64,000 nucleotides of DNA, taken from NCBI RefSeq assembly GCF_001949145.1, contig NW_019091383.1:1148149-1212148 (forward strand), given 5' to 3'. The translations under genes and the position numbers were made by a program. The first letter of the stretch is position 1; each line of letters begins with the position of its first letter. Under the pieces are notes generated by a model. That model was not told where the DNA came from and ran no database searches. It worked only from the letters and a program-made list of their open reading frames with translations. The DNA comes from Acanthaster planci. Its lineage: Eukaryota; Echinodermata; Asteroidea; Valvatida; Acanthasteridae. Positions 34,518-48,700 of this stretch are shown here, in pieces.

Positions 34518-34687
34518 ACCAAGAGAGGGTGCTATTTTCTTAGCAACGGAGGCTCCTTCGGTCAGAACTGAACTTAATTGGTTCACTAACAACTGGGAAA
34601 TGCACGCGTCACGGTCACATTGCTACCAACGACATGAACACTCCTGACCAAGGGGCTCTTTTCAAAGGATGTGGGCTGTTTCTGTCC
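34518..34687. repeat. Interspersed repeat, copy B
   Basis: Same-orientation relative of 4795-4970. Boundaries estimated by eye. Confidence 0.6.
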
Positions 34688-35826
34688 GAGGCACATACAT
34701 GTACATGTACATGTACATCCATGGTTTAAAGGGGAGACATTAAGGCTAGATGCCGTCAGGCGTCTTATGAATCAGGAACAGAACACGAGCTGTGACAAAA
34801 AAACATGGCTTAAAAAATATCATGGTACATGGGCGATTTGTCCTTGGTTAAAGAAAGATATTTGGATTTAACAATAACTCAACATGATGGAACCAGATCA
34901 TATGTACATATTGTATGTACATATTCAAAACCTTGTAAGGTTAACCCTGAGAGTCCTTAATCGTTTGCCTGTTGAAAGATTGAGGACTGTCAAGGTTAAA
35001 GTACATAAAGACATAAAACTCAAAGTTTCAACAATGTACGTAGTCTGTTAATCTTTCCCTTTCTGAGGACCTTTCTCCAATGTAATGAACTGTACTACAT
35101 TGTGATATTCCAAAAACACTTAAAAGACTGCCTAAATCATTTAAAAAATATTGAGGAAAGAGTTCCACACATGGACAACACTTGATGACACGTTTTCTAC
35201 AGAAATGCTTCAGAATGGTCTAAGCTAAATTTCACTTGTTAGGATGTTATCATTTTCTGACCGCTATTATAACATTTTAAGGGAAACTTACTATTGTCTG
35301 TTAGTGGAACTCTTTCCAGTACTGATTTGTGGAATAATTATGGTGGAGTCGAGTCACACAGGTTGCGTCCAAGTTTACGAAATAGACTGGTACCAATAGC
35401 ACACGCAACATGTGGAGCCAGCTCAGCCATTGGCAAGACACATGCAAAATGAGGCACACAAAGGGTACAGTGCTGTGTAATCGCCATCGAGTGGATAACG
35501 AGAGATTGATGAGTGAAAACTGAGATTTTTCAAAAAGTGGTCTGTCGCATGGTAGCTAGGGGTACATGTAGGCCGAACTCATGATGGCCCTCATGGGAAA
35601 ATTTGACAGAGAAAGTGAAATTTGTATCACCAGTAATTTACCTCAAGAGGCTGGATCAAAAACAGATAGCGCTGTCCCCGTACATGTATGTGTATGAACA
35701 GTAAAATGGCCAAAAAGCAATGAAAAACGCATAGAGGTGCCTGTTTCCAGAAGTCTTCTGGGAAAGATTTGAATACCCCAACCAGAACTGATTAGGAACA
35801 TCAAAATCTTTGAAAATATTTATCCG

Positions 35827-36127
35827 CAGGGTTCCCATGGTTCCTGCACCTAAAGGACAACTAAATTATGCGACTTTTCCATGACCAAATTATTAAAATC
35901 CATGACCCAATAATAATAATGCAATTTCTTGGACTATTCTGACTTTTAAAGTTGCGAATAAAATCACACATTTTACGCACTTATTTCTGATAATAGAAAT
36001 CACACAGAGTGCTTGAAAATTCCATGACTTTAGTCATTTTTACAAAATTCAATGACTTTCCAGGCCTGGAAAACGATAACAAATTTCCATGACTTTTTCA
36101 TGACCTTTCCAGGCCGCAGGAATTCTG
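35827..36127. mobile_element. hAT-like MITE with CAGGGTTCC ends
   Basis: Left end cagggttcccatgg and right end ggaattctg are imperfect inverted copies. The interior repeats ccatgact, aatgactttcc and caggcctggaaa, a composition typical of a widespread non-autonomous family. No coding capacity. Confidence 0.5.
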
Positions 36128-36565
36128 TATCCAGTTGTGTTCAGAATTGTATGCTTGGCGCAATCCATGCAATCCATCATTTCCAGATTTATTTCGGTAA
36201 AACATGAAAACCCGGACAGAAAAAAGGCCTACCCGTGAACATGATGAACCTTTTGAGTCACCATACAGTGCCAAGAATGTCTAACATAGAAAACACGATC
36301 TTTCCTCCCCTGTATTCCACAAAAATTTCCTGATGAAAGTCTTGAAACTGAAGGTTTTGCCAAGCAAACTGCCATGCCACTGGATAGCTATTTTCGAAGA
36401 TATTGCTTTTCCAAACTGATTTTCGTATGAGTACTTAAGTAAAATCTTTCTGTATTCTGCTCCCAAACATATGCCAAACTATGGATGGCTAAAAGTACTG
36501 CCAAACATGCCAAATGGTTGATGTGATAAGATTTACTGCTGACTGCTATACATAAGCCTACGTAT

Positions 36566-36600
36566 GATCATGGAGGAAGCTCCTTCCTCCATGGTATAAT
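36566..36600. repeat. Short hairpin (catggagg...cctccatg)
   Basis: Near-perfect palindrome around atcatggaggaag and cttcctccatggta. A similar hairpin is at 51527-51564, suggesting a tiny foldback family. Confidence 0.5.
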
Positions 36601-37387
36601 ACAGGCCAGGCGCCACGCACCACTTACTCAAGTCTCAAGACAGTCATGCATGACTAGCCTCTCAGACTAGTACTGGGAGACTGTGACAGTGTTTTTCAAA
36701 ATGTCATCGTCTCACGGTAACAGAAATAACGTACCATAATCATGACGTCATCCTTTACACTGACTGAACTTTCATTTATGTTCTGGCACAAATTAAATTT
36801 CGGATCTCACTGCACAGGTCCCTGCATACCATTTCTGCTTACTATACACGTGTTTTTCTGCTTTTGAGAGAGCGCCATCTATAGGTCCAGAAGTTACACA
36901 TGAAATCGGTAGAGGCCGCTGTTTCAACAAGTCACCGCCGCCATTTGGGGTCTCAGGACATGCGAGTAACCCCTTTGGCGTAAAAAAATCCTGGAAACTG
37001 TGAACTTGTGGGACGACTTGCCACATTAGAGGGTGAGTTTTTAACATAAGTATCTTTTTCAATATTTCGTAACACTCTTGATAGTATATCGAGTATTTTA
37101 GAGAGATTTTCACTACATTAAATTGTAACACGGTTCCATTAATATGAGACTAGTTTTCGTTCTAGCCATGCTTTGTGTATGGCAAGCCCTGCCCCCCTGC
37201 TCGTGTCGGTCTCCCGATATCTTGGTGATTGATATATTGATGGTGAAAGTTGGAGGGGCAAGAACGGTGCATCCTGGCTCCACTTCAGTGGCTGTGTACA
37301 AAGTCTACGGGTTGTAAAGACAATTTTTAATTATAGGCCTAGGGCTAGGCCCATTTCATAACAAAATTGGAAATTTTTCTCAGTCCT

Positions 37388-37884
37388 AGCCCCACTAGTG
37401 TGACACGGACTCTCACTCCCGATCCATCCTTAGCCACACATCCGTATACGCAATTTTGTGTCGGCGTATTGAACATTCCGGCGCACCCACTTATCATCGT
37501 GGGCGCAATTTCTTTTGCACACAAACATGATTCTTGACCTTTCCGCTTTCTGAAAACCATTTATTGAATGATTTCACTTAAGTTATTCAGGTATTTTCCA
37601 GTCTTTTTGCCTTTATACATTCAATCTAACAGGCTCGCTCTCTCAGTCGCCATCTTTAAAATAAGGTCGTCAAGTAACGTAATGCTCAAGTCAAGTGAAA
37701 TCATTCAATTAATGGTTTTTAGCAATCGCAAAGGTCAAGAATCATGTTCGTGTGCAAGAGAAATTGCGCCCACGATGATAAGTGGGTGTGCCGGAATGTT
37801 CAATACGCCAACACGAAATTGCACATATGGATGTGTGGCTAAGGATGGATCGGGAGTGAGAGTCTGTGCCATACTAGTGGGGCT
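37388..37884. mobile_element. Foldback element, 192-bp inverted arms
   Basis: Arm 37388-37580 is about 90% identical, by eye, to the reverse complement of 37693-37884. Outer ends are agccccactagt and actagtggggct; the spacer is 112 bp. No coding capacity. It probably belongs to a foldback DNA-transposon family; no target duplication is obvious. Confidence 0.7.
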
Positions 37885-38602
37885 ATCTTAGTCCCAGATA
37901 CTGAGATTCATGTCTTATCAGCATTTCTGCAATGATGGATCTTTGTTAAGATATGGAGGCAGGGTGCAGCATTCTTTCCATTTGTGGTTCAATTCATTGA
38001 GTAAAAATGGTTGACAAGATAGTCAAAACTATCAACATAAGCCTTATTGCTGATACCCCATGGGTCATTTTGCACAATGGTAGAAAGGCATTGTGGGAAG
38101 GAAAAGGAGGCAATGTTTGCTTTTTTTTTGTCCCATTATGCCTTTGTACCAGTGTGCAAAACCACGCGGCATCAGCAATAAGGCTTATGCACTTAGGCCT
38201 ATACGTACATGTCGTAGGCCTACATGTACATGTGACTCCTGTCATGCTTGCCCTGGGCATGACACTGACAGGTTTAAATTCATCCTGTCTATCTTGTTAT
38301 ACATGTAAGCCTACATACATATCCCAGTGACGGGCAGATACTAAGCTTAAACGATGTAAGTTCAGTTTGAAAGATTAGTCATGTTAGGGTGTAGGCCTAC
38401 ATGTATTTAGCTAATTCCTCTTCATTGAATGGTATCACTCCTACATACAGGGTTGTTTGAAATAAGGCTGTAGTAGCATCATTTCATTAAAAAAATTGTG
38501 TCTGCAATTCATCTGGAGAAAATACTTCATTTCTTGCTTTAATTTTCCCCATTTTGTTCGGAAGGTTCATTAGAATTGAGGTGAAACAACCAACAGAGAA
38601 CC

Positions 38603-39727
38603 ATGTTTCATTTTAAGAAGAAAGATCGGGATTCCAAGAAGGACTCCAAGAAGGAGAAGAAAGAACGTGACAAACAGGAAAAGCACAGTTTCAAGCAAAA
38701 AGACCGCCACAAGGAAAAGTCGATGACGGAAGAAGAGCTCAGCCGCCTGGATGAGATCAAGCGAGGACTGTTTCCTGGCCGAAAAATCAGCATCACGAAG
38801 CAGCAGTCGGCCAAGTCCGACCGAACGGATGGCTACCACGCACCGGGCGTGGAGATACGTAACAGTGAGTCCAATTACAGCATGGAGTTCACCAGTGGGA
38901 GCGACGAGGCCAGTGCCAACTCGGTCCGCAGTAGTCTTGAGTTCCCAGTCAGCCAGATGGTGGATGAGGATGGTGACAAGGCTGTGGATGTTAACGGCAA
39001 GATGGAGCAGACAGAACAACCTCCCTTTGTTAAGAAAGGCTCAGGTTCCAAGAAGAGTATTCTGAAGGGGAAATCCAGTTACGGGTTGCCGGATGTGTCT
39101 GCGGGGACAGTGTCTACTAAGCTGGACGACATGGGCATCCTCGCTGACAACACGGCGTACAATGAACTCATCGCGGAGAAGACACGATCGTCGTCGCTCA
39201 GGAGCGGGTCACAGTTTGACGAGATCTACCTGGAGCCGATCGTCCACAGCCCTGGTCCTGGGGAGAAGACCTTTGACGTGGATTTACCACTGCCGGACAT
39301 TGTTGTGCCCAAGCCGCCGCGAAAGCGCGACGTGGTGCTGCAGCGGCAGCCCAATGGCGGGTTTGGGTTCACACTGCGGCGCTGCATCATTGAGGAACGG
39401 GGTGGGCTGGGGGGTGCCATCACGCGGCGGACCGTGCACTTTGCCGAGCCCAGCGCCACGCAGAAGGACAACACGTCCGGCTTGCTTCCAGGTGATCGCC
39501 TGGTGGAGGTGAACACTGAGAACGTGGAGTCCACGCCACGGGACGACATCATCGCCAAGATTCGTGGCTCCACTGATACAGTCTCGTTGAAGGTCCAGCC
39601 GATTCCAGAACTGATTGAGCTGAGCCATCGACACGGAGTAGATGGATCAGAGATGAATCTCGAAGATCAAATCCTGAAAACAGGATCACTCGCCCAGAGT
39701 TCTAGTCTTCGCATTGAACGAGATAGG
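38603..39727 (+). CDS. MYO18A: Myosin XVIII exon 1: KE-rich head and PDZ domain
   Basis: 1125 nt, 375 codons, ending phase 0 at GTAAGT. Starts [10 protein letters not shown] with a lysine/glutamate-rich stretch to about residue 40. The PDZ (about 243-332) has the ligand loop GGFGFTLRR, the conserved TVHFAEP insert, [11 protein letters not shown] and [10 protein letters not shown] as in MYO18A. GC content and codon use are visibly higher than in the flanks. It encodes the long, PDZ-bearing isoform. Confidence 0.95.
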
Positions 39728-42700
39728 GTAAGTGGATTGTCCCCTCTCCCCGCCGAAAAAATGTATGCGTGCAGTTTTAATACAGCTAATTTTATAACTC
39801 AAGCTTTTACTTTTACCATTTCAAAAAAAAATTACTGTCATTAAAAATCATTTAAGTATACTAATGACATGGGTCCGTTCACAAGGGCTACTTCTGAATG
39901 GAAGGTCTCAAAAGAATTTCGCCCAATGTACTTGAATTTTCAAATGGTACCTTCATTATTTGTCATCCACATCCATATTTCCATTTTCATGTAGATGCCA
40001 GATTGAGTGAAACATTTAAAAACTCAGTTTGTCTTTTTTGATGCCAACTAAAACAAAATTGCTGAGAGAAAAATGCCCTTAATTCTCAATTTGCATGTTT
40101 TGTAGCATCTAGTCACATTTGTGAGCTTAGAAGATGTCAGTTTTTGTACACAGCAAGTTACCATGTAGCTGGCATAGGACCGCTTGAAAATCTTAACAGT
40201 ATTTGTCATTTCACCAGTAGTTTATACAAATGACGATTCTAGAGATTTAAACAGCATTCATTTTTTTCTGACATATTTCTTGCAGTATCACAATGATTTC
40301 TGTTCCCTGCATGACGCTGTAAGTTTGATTTTGAAACAACACTTTGCACCTAATCTGCCACTAATGCAGCATTTTTCACTCATGCCAGCAAACCATCAAC
40401 GGCAAACTGCAATTTAAAGTTTCCTTTGTCAGTGTTGTTTGTATGCTCCAGTGAAAGTGAGTTCAGAGATTGGTCATTCATTGGTTTTTGCTAAGTTCAC
40501 CTTAAAAAGACAGTGAACGCATTTCAAACGTCCAAGTTGGAGAATTTTGACCCAGAAGGTGAGATTGCATGGGCAAATAGGGTGGGACATCAGACACTCT
40601 TTGCCTCTTTACTTCACTTGAACAAAGTGGACGGCAGTCTTCACATGGCAGACCACCTGACCTTGCTAAATGGCGTAGTAAAAGCAAGTAGAGCTAACTA
40701 CAAATCTAATAGCACAAGTACTGTATCTGAGCACTTGTTTCTAGTTTCGCCTTCTGCATCCAACATCCAGTCAATGCCATGACCTCCCCAACCACTTGCA
40801 GGCATAGACTTTAGACTGGGCTGACCCTTTCAAATGGCCCTCCTAGGGTCCTCTTAGTTTCTGTTAAATCCCAAATCCCTTAGATAAACACTTTCAGATG
40901 GAGCATTCCAGGGGCCACTGCTCTCACTTGTGCATGCCTATGGGAATTTGCATAGGTTCCTACATGTACATACCCATGGTGCATAGGGTGGCATACGGGT
41001 ACATGTACAGGTGTATATCACTGAAGGTGACAGTTATTGTTCAGAAACCACTCAACCATTGTTAACCACAACAATAACTGAGCATAACCTTTTCATGAAT
41101 CAGCACTTTCCACGAGTCCAGGAATGCCCTTCCCAATATCTGAATGCCAGTTTCAGCAGAAAGGTGGCAATAAATTCATAGAATGTTGCGGTGGGACCGC
41201 GGCACCGCGGCACCGGCGCTTCAAGAGGGCAGCAATGAATTTCGGCCTTTTGAGTTGGAGTTTTACAGTTCATTTAATGTGGGGACAAAATTTGATGAAA
41301 ATGCCAGCTTTGCATGTCCAAAATAAAGGTTGGAATTTTCATTCTTATTTTGCAAGATCCGCTACAAATTTAAAATCTCCATTCATTGTGGTTTGGAGTG
41401 AGTGTGTTTGTTGCTGACTTTAAAGGCCAATTGAAACGAAATTTTGTCTTTATTTAAATGTACATGTACGGTACATCATAGTTTGGACTTTTAGTCTACC
41501 TGTGATATTGTGGCTGGTTATCAGTACAAGAGAAAAAAAAAGAATAACCCACAAAGTTTGAGAAATTGCTACTGCTTGTAGTTGCCTCTGTATTTGAAGC
41601 TAAAAGCTTTTTTTTTTTTAAAGTAATGGGATAAATGCACATTTTTAGGCAAAATCTGACACCAACCAAAGGTGATATTTCTGCAAACGTTGCTTGCCTA
41701 CATGTACATGTAATTGGTAATTTAGGTACCTTGAGAAGGGCATGTTGTCGTTATGTCTTCCAATTCACAAAATGACAGGACATCCCAACATGACCAATGA
41801 GACTTGCACTGCTTGTTGGTGAATTTTATTACGGGGATTGGCACTGTATTGGAATGTGTGCTACACTACTTGACTGCTTCTGCATGTGTATCACGTGCCA
41901 AGCAAATGCATGAATCATTCATTATTTATTAATCAGTGATTGACATGAAATACTTCATGCAAATTGACAACCATGAATTATCCATCATTTGACAGTGCAT
42001 CTTATCAAAATTGTTCATACAGTGGCACATTCATCATGAAATTTTTCTTGCTATGGCAAATTGAATAGCATGAATTATTCATTATTTAACATTCTATTAC
42101 ATCATGAAATTTTTCTTGCTATGGCAAATTGAATAGCATGAATTATTCATTATTTAACATTCTATTACATTATGAAATCTTTCTTGCTGTGGCAAATTGA
42201 AAATCATGAATTATTCATTATTTAACTTTCCATTACATTATGAAATTTTTCTTGCTATGGCAAATTGAATAGCATGAATTATTTAACAGTTTTGCACCTC
42301 ATGCAGGTTTCACAGTTACCCATATTTCATTCATGGACAATATCATACAAATTTCCATCAGGATATTTCATAATTTCAATTCACAGTATGGTTGACAACA
42401 TGTGTACATGTATACAGTTAAACCACATAAATCAAAGCGAAACCCATATGTTCTGTTATGAGGGTTAGATGTAAGGTTATTGCTGGATTCAATCAACTCT
42501 CTATCAATTGTATCTTTTCTAAACAAAACAAATACCCCCTCCAAAATATATTTTGTAAAATCCTGGATTGTGGCATTTGAATCAAAGATTGTTCTTGCCC
42601 CCACATTTCACTGCCGATTTTCATTCCATTTGCTGCACATGTACATTCATTGCCGTTCGTGAATTTTCCAGCTTGAAACGTTTGTATCAAGCCAGACATG

Positions 42701-45700
42701 TACAGTCGCGACATCTACATAGGTACATGTACACGGAAGTAGCCTAAGTCGGGATCATTGATAAGTCCCAGTTTGAAGTTCATTGAATTATTAACTTTGG
42801 AGTTTGTTCTCTGGACTGAACCCCTTCATTTTCTTCTTGTGCTCAGTTCAGTGTGCTTGCTTGATGTGGACACAAAGTGTTCAAATTTGAACAAATGCCA
42901 TAACTTTCAAGCATGTTTGTTTGTTTGATACCAGAAATTCTTATCTTTTGAAATGGACGATACCGGTACATGCATACATATATGTGTCATTATGTCCTGT
43001 AGACTCGTCTTCATTCGTAAAGAGGCTTTACGCACAGACAGAAGGATGGCTTTGGATAACAAGAAAATTTGACATACATGTACATTTCCAATGTGTTTTT
43101 TTCAAAAGACCAAGTTCGTGAATAAAGATGCCAGTGCTATCTGTGTGCTTTCTGTTAAAATTTCTACATGGGCAATTTTTGAAGGAAAAGCCATCAAATT
43201 GGGGAAAACCTTTTTGTTTCAAAGATGTAAAACAGTCCCAGTAACTTTGCTTTGAAAATGATTGATGATCTAAATTTTCCTTTTTGAAAGTGATGGTTGT
43301 CCATGTATTTACATTTTTTTTAAATGCGAGATTCATGTTACGTATATGCAGTCTGATATGCAGTCTAATAAGTCATACAAAAATACAAGTTTTTTATCTT
43401 TTAAAAGGTGGAGAAACGGAAATTACCAGTCGAAATCATGAATAGATACATGTCCATTGTAATTTTCTTCTTGAAGAATAAAAAAAAATCAGGTGTGAGT
43501 AGCATGATGGATGTGCCATACTGTGCCCTTGGTGGTGCCTCATCTTCCTGGAACAACCTTAACCTTCTTTCACTCATCACGTCTGGTTGATATTATTCTG
43601 AACACGGTGTCAGTCATGTGTAATGGTCGGAAATGAAACCAGAGTTATATCCTAGGCTTTGGAGCATGGGGGGATGGGATTGCTTGCTCACTGTTTGGCT
43701 CCAATCGTGGTCCGTGTAACACTGTCCCTACATGTGCATCTCTGTCAGGGTTTGGTTGGGGTTTCGTTCAGAATCTGCCTCAGACAGAAGGATCTCGGTT
43801 TCAATATTACAGGGTTTGTCTGACAGATAAAGCACATGCACAGATAAGCTTTCAGTCTATAGGAACTACAAAAAAACAGCCATGCCAGTGACTTGCACAA
43901 CTCTTTTAAAAGCACTGAGACCAGTGAAAGGTCAGTTTTTTCCCGGAATTTTAATTAATTTTCGTAACAGTTGATATCATTTTTCAACCTCCCAATTGTA
44001 TAAAGGCTTCCAATTGAGTCTGAAATGTGTAAAACAATCTTAGAATGAAAGTAAATACCCATGGACCGGTTAGGCCTTCATCATGTGCACACTGTACATT
44101 ACCTGTATTTTGCAAAATGTCAAAGTGTCTCACAACAGCAGGTGTGCAGAGCACTCAGACAAGTTTAAAGCAGCATCGCACTGTACAGTACACTACCCTT
44201 GTTTATGTACATACATGTACATGTACATTGTAGGCCAACAGCACTTACATGTACATGTACATACATGTATGTACTGTACATGTAAAAGTTGAAAAGTTAC
44301 ATGTACAATTGCACATGCACCATTTATTGAAACATGTTGTACTGCATTGCAGTAGGCCTAATAACAATCACAGATCATGTACAGGAACTGTGCACTGTAT
44401 AGTGTATACATGTACATGTACTTACATGTACATGTACTTACATGTGTACACATGTACAGTATGCACATCAAAGTGTGTATCTGTCAGACCATACTAGTCT
44501 TGGCCACATGTACATGTACATGTACCGTACCGGTATATATGCAGGTGTAGTGCATAACCTTGCTGGAACCAGCTTAATTTCTCTCTGAGTAGAATTACCC
44601 AACTGAAAACACTTGCTGTATTGAGGTTGTTTGTGTGTGCAGCGTTGGCCTTTCTATTCACATTTAATCTGCCTAGCTGCTTGTAAGCTACACAGCCTGC
44701 AGCCTCATAAGCATTCCTTGAGGTATAAGATAGGGGGTATCGAGCTTAATCAGTTCCATTGAGGAAGGAATTGAAAGAATATTCCTTCCTTCCTTGACAT
44801 GTGGTTTACAAATGTGTACTGGATGCCAAGACTGTATGGAGATATATGTAGTCGCACTGCAATCTTAGATCTTGAAAATTCCCAACATATTTTTATAAAG
44901 TATGGAACATGCAGGGATTGATTTATAGAGGTGAAGTTATCCCCCCCTCCCCTTACAATTTCCTCCAGCCTTGTACAGGTACCACATTTTCCTTAGTAGG
45001 CCTACTAGTGCAAAGACATGCAACTGCATCCCTTCCTGAAAGACAAGGGCCACATGTCTGATTTACAGTCCTTGCCAACGGCTGTTTAATAGCATGTGCA
45101 TGTGCATACAGTACATGAAACCATTAGCTAAATGGCTCGCCTGAGGATACACCGTGTGAGCAGAGGTTGGAAGTTTACAACGGTTTAAATATTCATTAAC
45201 TCACATCGAAATGAAGATTTTGCTTACATGTACTTGCAAAGCAACCGCATAAAGTGAACTGCTCTCATAATATACAGTACCATGTATTCTACAGCATGTA
45301 CATGTATTCAAGGTTACAGTAACATTCTCATGTGATTTGCATACAAATGTACATGTACCTTGTACCACAGATGTACATGTACATGTATGTGCGTGCAGAC
45401 CGTGTGTTCAAAGTTATGGAGTGCCTATTCTGTCAGCCAGGTTTTCCCTGTTTTTATTTTTCTCTGATCACTTCAGTTAGAATTCACTGAAAGTAAGGTC
45501 AGAAGTCCCGGTTGGCACCATTCATTTCACCTGCTGTGTGGGCACATTGTGAGGTCCTTGTAAACCTTCTGGCTAAGCCAAGCCCTTGTCACAGCAGGAG
45601 GCAGCCAGCTAAACTGGGAGCAAACCAACAAGACACACCCTGTGTCTTCGTGGAGAAATCTTTCTAGAAGTTACACTGTACCGGTACCTGGAGGGCAGTG

Positions 45701-48700
45701 AAATTTAATTTATTTTAACAAAGGGATACCAGCAAAAGTCTCTGTACGTGAATTTGTCTTCTTAGGGAATGTATCCTCGAGATGAGTGCAGTTGTTTAAA
45801 AAGATACACATCTACACTGTACCGATAGAGAGGAAGATTTTCTTAAAAGTGTGTTTTCACAGAATACATACATGTACATGTACACGTGTAGACAATATGG
45901 CTGCACGGCAGTTAAACATTGTTCACTGTGGCCTCAGTATTGCACAGGGGATTCAGTGATGTAGAACTAGCCAAATGTGACTCTTCTTTGGTAGTGATAT
46001 GAGCACAGTATTCCATACTTTGCATGGAGACTAATATGCATCTTACGCATGTACATTGTTCACACAGGCATATTCAAGCGATAACTGTAGAAAATAATTT
46101 CACTCTTTTTCCACTGATAATCTAGTATTTATTTTATTAAATGCCAACATTTATTTTAGATATATATGTACATGTAACTGGGTTTACTGTTTGAGAGACT
46201 TTGAGTTGTCAGGCAAGGTTCCGCATTGCAGAATGTATCTTTATCTTGTTTTTCTGACTAGTGTTCATGGAATATTTACATTCAAGTCCTGAAGTTTTGC
46301 ACAAAATTTTCAAATGTGATTGGGAGTTGTACCTTGGAGGAATAAGCACTTCAATTTGCATTGTTTCGATTGTACAGTTGTAAGTTTTTTGCTTCTGACG
46401 CACCACTTTGGAAAGGTTAGGGGGACATGAACATGTACTTCCTGCCTACCTGATCAACACAGTTTCATGTCACAAGAGACTTCAGGGTAATGTGTTTAGT
46501 CAGACCCCTGGTAGTTATCTTGTAACCATTGACTGAGACTCAACTCCAGCAACTTCTTTACTCATAATGCCCCTCGTTGTGTTCCAAATTTATCTGGTAC
46601 CAGACCAGTATGGAACCTGCACTTCATTAGGGAAGGTCTTTCCTAGTTCCCGTAAGGTCAGGGCATGTGGGAAGGTGGCAGGAGTCATTCTGTAGTCAGG
46701 CCTCCTGCTCTGAACTAAAGGCAAGATTCTCTCCTTATCTGTTGCCCAAAAATGCGCCTGCTTATTTCCCGAAGTCACCTCAAAATCACGTGTACTGATT
46801 GCTCTAAAGTTCATCCACGAGGCTGTGGCAGCATCTCACTTGGCTATCTTGATGGCAAGCAGCATGTGGCATCTTGCCATCTGCTGAGGAATGTGCAGCC
46901 TTCCTTTTGGCTGCCTTCTTCCGCGTCTCCATCGGACCTCCTTTACCATGTGACGCCATCATTGGAAGGGCACCTTGTCGTGAGGAGAACACGCTGCTCA
47001 GGGTTGTGTCCATTTTAATCGTATTGCCTTTGCTGAGCTGAGACATTTTAGCTTGGGGCAGTGGAGTTCTAAATGTGTCTTCATTAGTTCCTTGAATCAT
47101 AACCATGGCAACCACATCCCTAAAGATGAGGCAGAGCTCAAGCCCAGAGGAGACACTGGCTGTGTTTCATCTTCCACCAGACATGAGCAGCTGAGACCTC
47201 CATAATGACAAATCCTGCTGAGTGCATTAGGAAAGATACATGTCTGGAATGGGAACTTGTCTTCATCAGAGATCCACATCATCAGTCAACGTTATCCAAT
47301 TGATGCTTCTCATGTTTCTTGGCTATTCTCTGGAGACTAGACGTCTGCTAAAAAAAAACCTGTGCAGAGGGCAAGCAATGAAGAAATCTACATCTACAAT
47401 CAAACTGGTTTCCTCCCTCATGCAAAGTTCTGAATTTTGAAAAAAAACAGTGCTTCATGTCAAATTTACCCTAGTGCAAATATTGTGGGCAACAGTCAGC
47501 CTTGGGAACTGAGGTCACTGATTTCACTGAGGTCATTGACCTAAGTCACTGCCATGACCACCAAGCGGTCGTCTGTTGTTGTTTTCTTGAGTTCAGGTGT
47601 GAGAAAGTTAAGTTGACTAGGAGGACCTCGGTTGCAAGTGTTTTACGAGCCTGTTGGTTTTTATGGCATGTAGCAGACAGAATAAGTGTTCCATTTTTAT
47701 TTGAAAGAAATGAATTACAGAGTATGTAGTTGAGGGAAAGGACTCTTCGTGGTGTTTCATAACACTGAACTTTGAACTTTCGTGGTGTCTACGTATGTTT
47801 CAGTTTTGAATTTAAGTTTGTCTTAGTTTTAGTTTCAGAACTAATCCGTTGCATCGCATGTACACATGTATAGTTGTGCATTGTACATGTACAAGGCTAA
47901 TTAATTACAAATGTAAGTTGAAACAGTTCAAGTGAGTTTTTTACTGATACAAGTGAATGTGTCCTGTGTAGCTAAACAGGAAGAGTTGTCATACAAGAGA
48001 AGTTTTTTCCTCATACTGAGTGTAAATTTGCTCATGATTTTTGTGACACCTATGGAGAGTTTACTCGAGGAAGCTTTGAGGAAGAGATGTCGCTCTGCTG
48101 TTGTATGTTTACAGTAGGATTTGCACAAAAAGTGGTATTGTAGAAACTTAAATCCCTGCAGACATCTTTGTGTCGCAGGATTTACAGTGGATTGCTGTAT
48201 GGAATGTAATATGGTTCACTGGTTGCATGCACTGTGCACCACCATATTACACTGTGCAATGTATATTTACCAGTATGGCCTTTGGGGAATCTAACCTTCA
48301 AATCTTTCTCTGCCTTGAGCTCCGCACTCATTTTCAAATATGTGTATCTCTACTGTTTGAACTTACTTGCAATATTCTAGTCTTTGGCTTTGAATTACAT
48401 AAGTTATTGTTTCCAGAAAACCAAACTGCGCAGCTTTTATTGTGTGGAGCTGACTTGTGGTGAGCAAGTAGGAGAACGATGTCTTCTTATCATCTTGTTA
48501 TTATCTGATTTGACTGCAGGCCAAGTCAGATGCCCAACTCGACTCGGAGAAGGCGTGGCTAGGAGCGGAGAAGGTGTGGCTCCTGCACAAGGCAGGCTTC
48601 ACCGCCGCCCAGCTGCTGAAAGATGAGGGCATCGTCCCGTTGGCTGAGGGGAGAATCAGGGTCAAGTTGGTACACAGCGACGACGCCCTGGAGGTGGATG

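Larger units (their letters stand above)
34416..38602. other. Divergent intergenic region, CASTOR and myosin XVIII
   Basis: Must hold the promoters and non-coding first exons of both genes, read in opposite directions. It contains repeat copy B (34518-34687), a short TACATG run (34694-34720), a hAT-like MITE (35827-36127), a hairpin (36566-36600) and a 500-bp foldback element (37388-37884). No promoter element stands out. Confidence 0.5.
39728..48519. other. Myosin XVIII intron 1 (8.8 kb)
   Basis: Contains the 68-bp minisatellite (42033-42290), TACATG clusters (44205-45393) and an unexplained group of open frames on the minus strand at 46590-47282. No other exon was recognised; a short-isoform promoter could lie here but nothing shows it. 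Confidence 0.6.

Noticed and set aside
39093-39634. Overlapping long open frames in other frames and on the minus strand of myosin exon 1
   Set aside because: They are shadows of the GC-rich PDZ-coding exon; only the frame starting at 38603 matches a known family.
42033-42290. CRISPR-like array
   Set aside because: The 68-bp units are directly adjacent without unique spacers, and the sequence is an animal intron.
44083-44497. Tyr/Met/His/Val-rich open frames
   Set aside because: They come from translation of TACATG repeats and have no domain or splice support.
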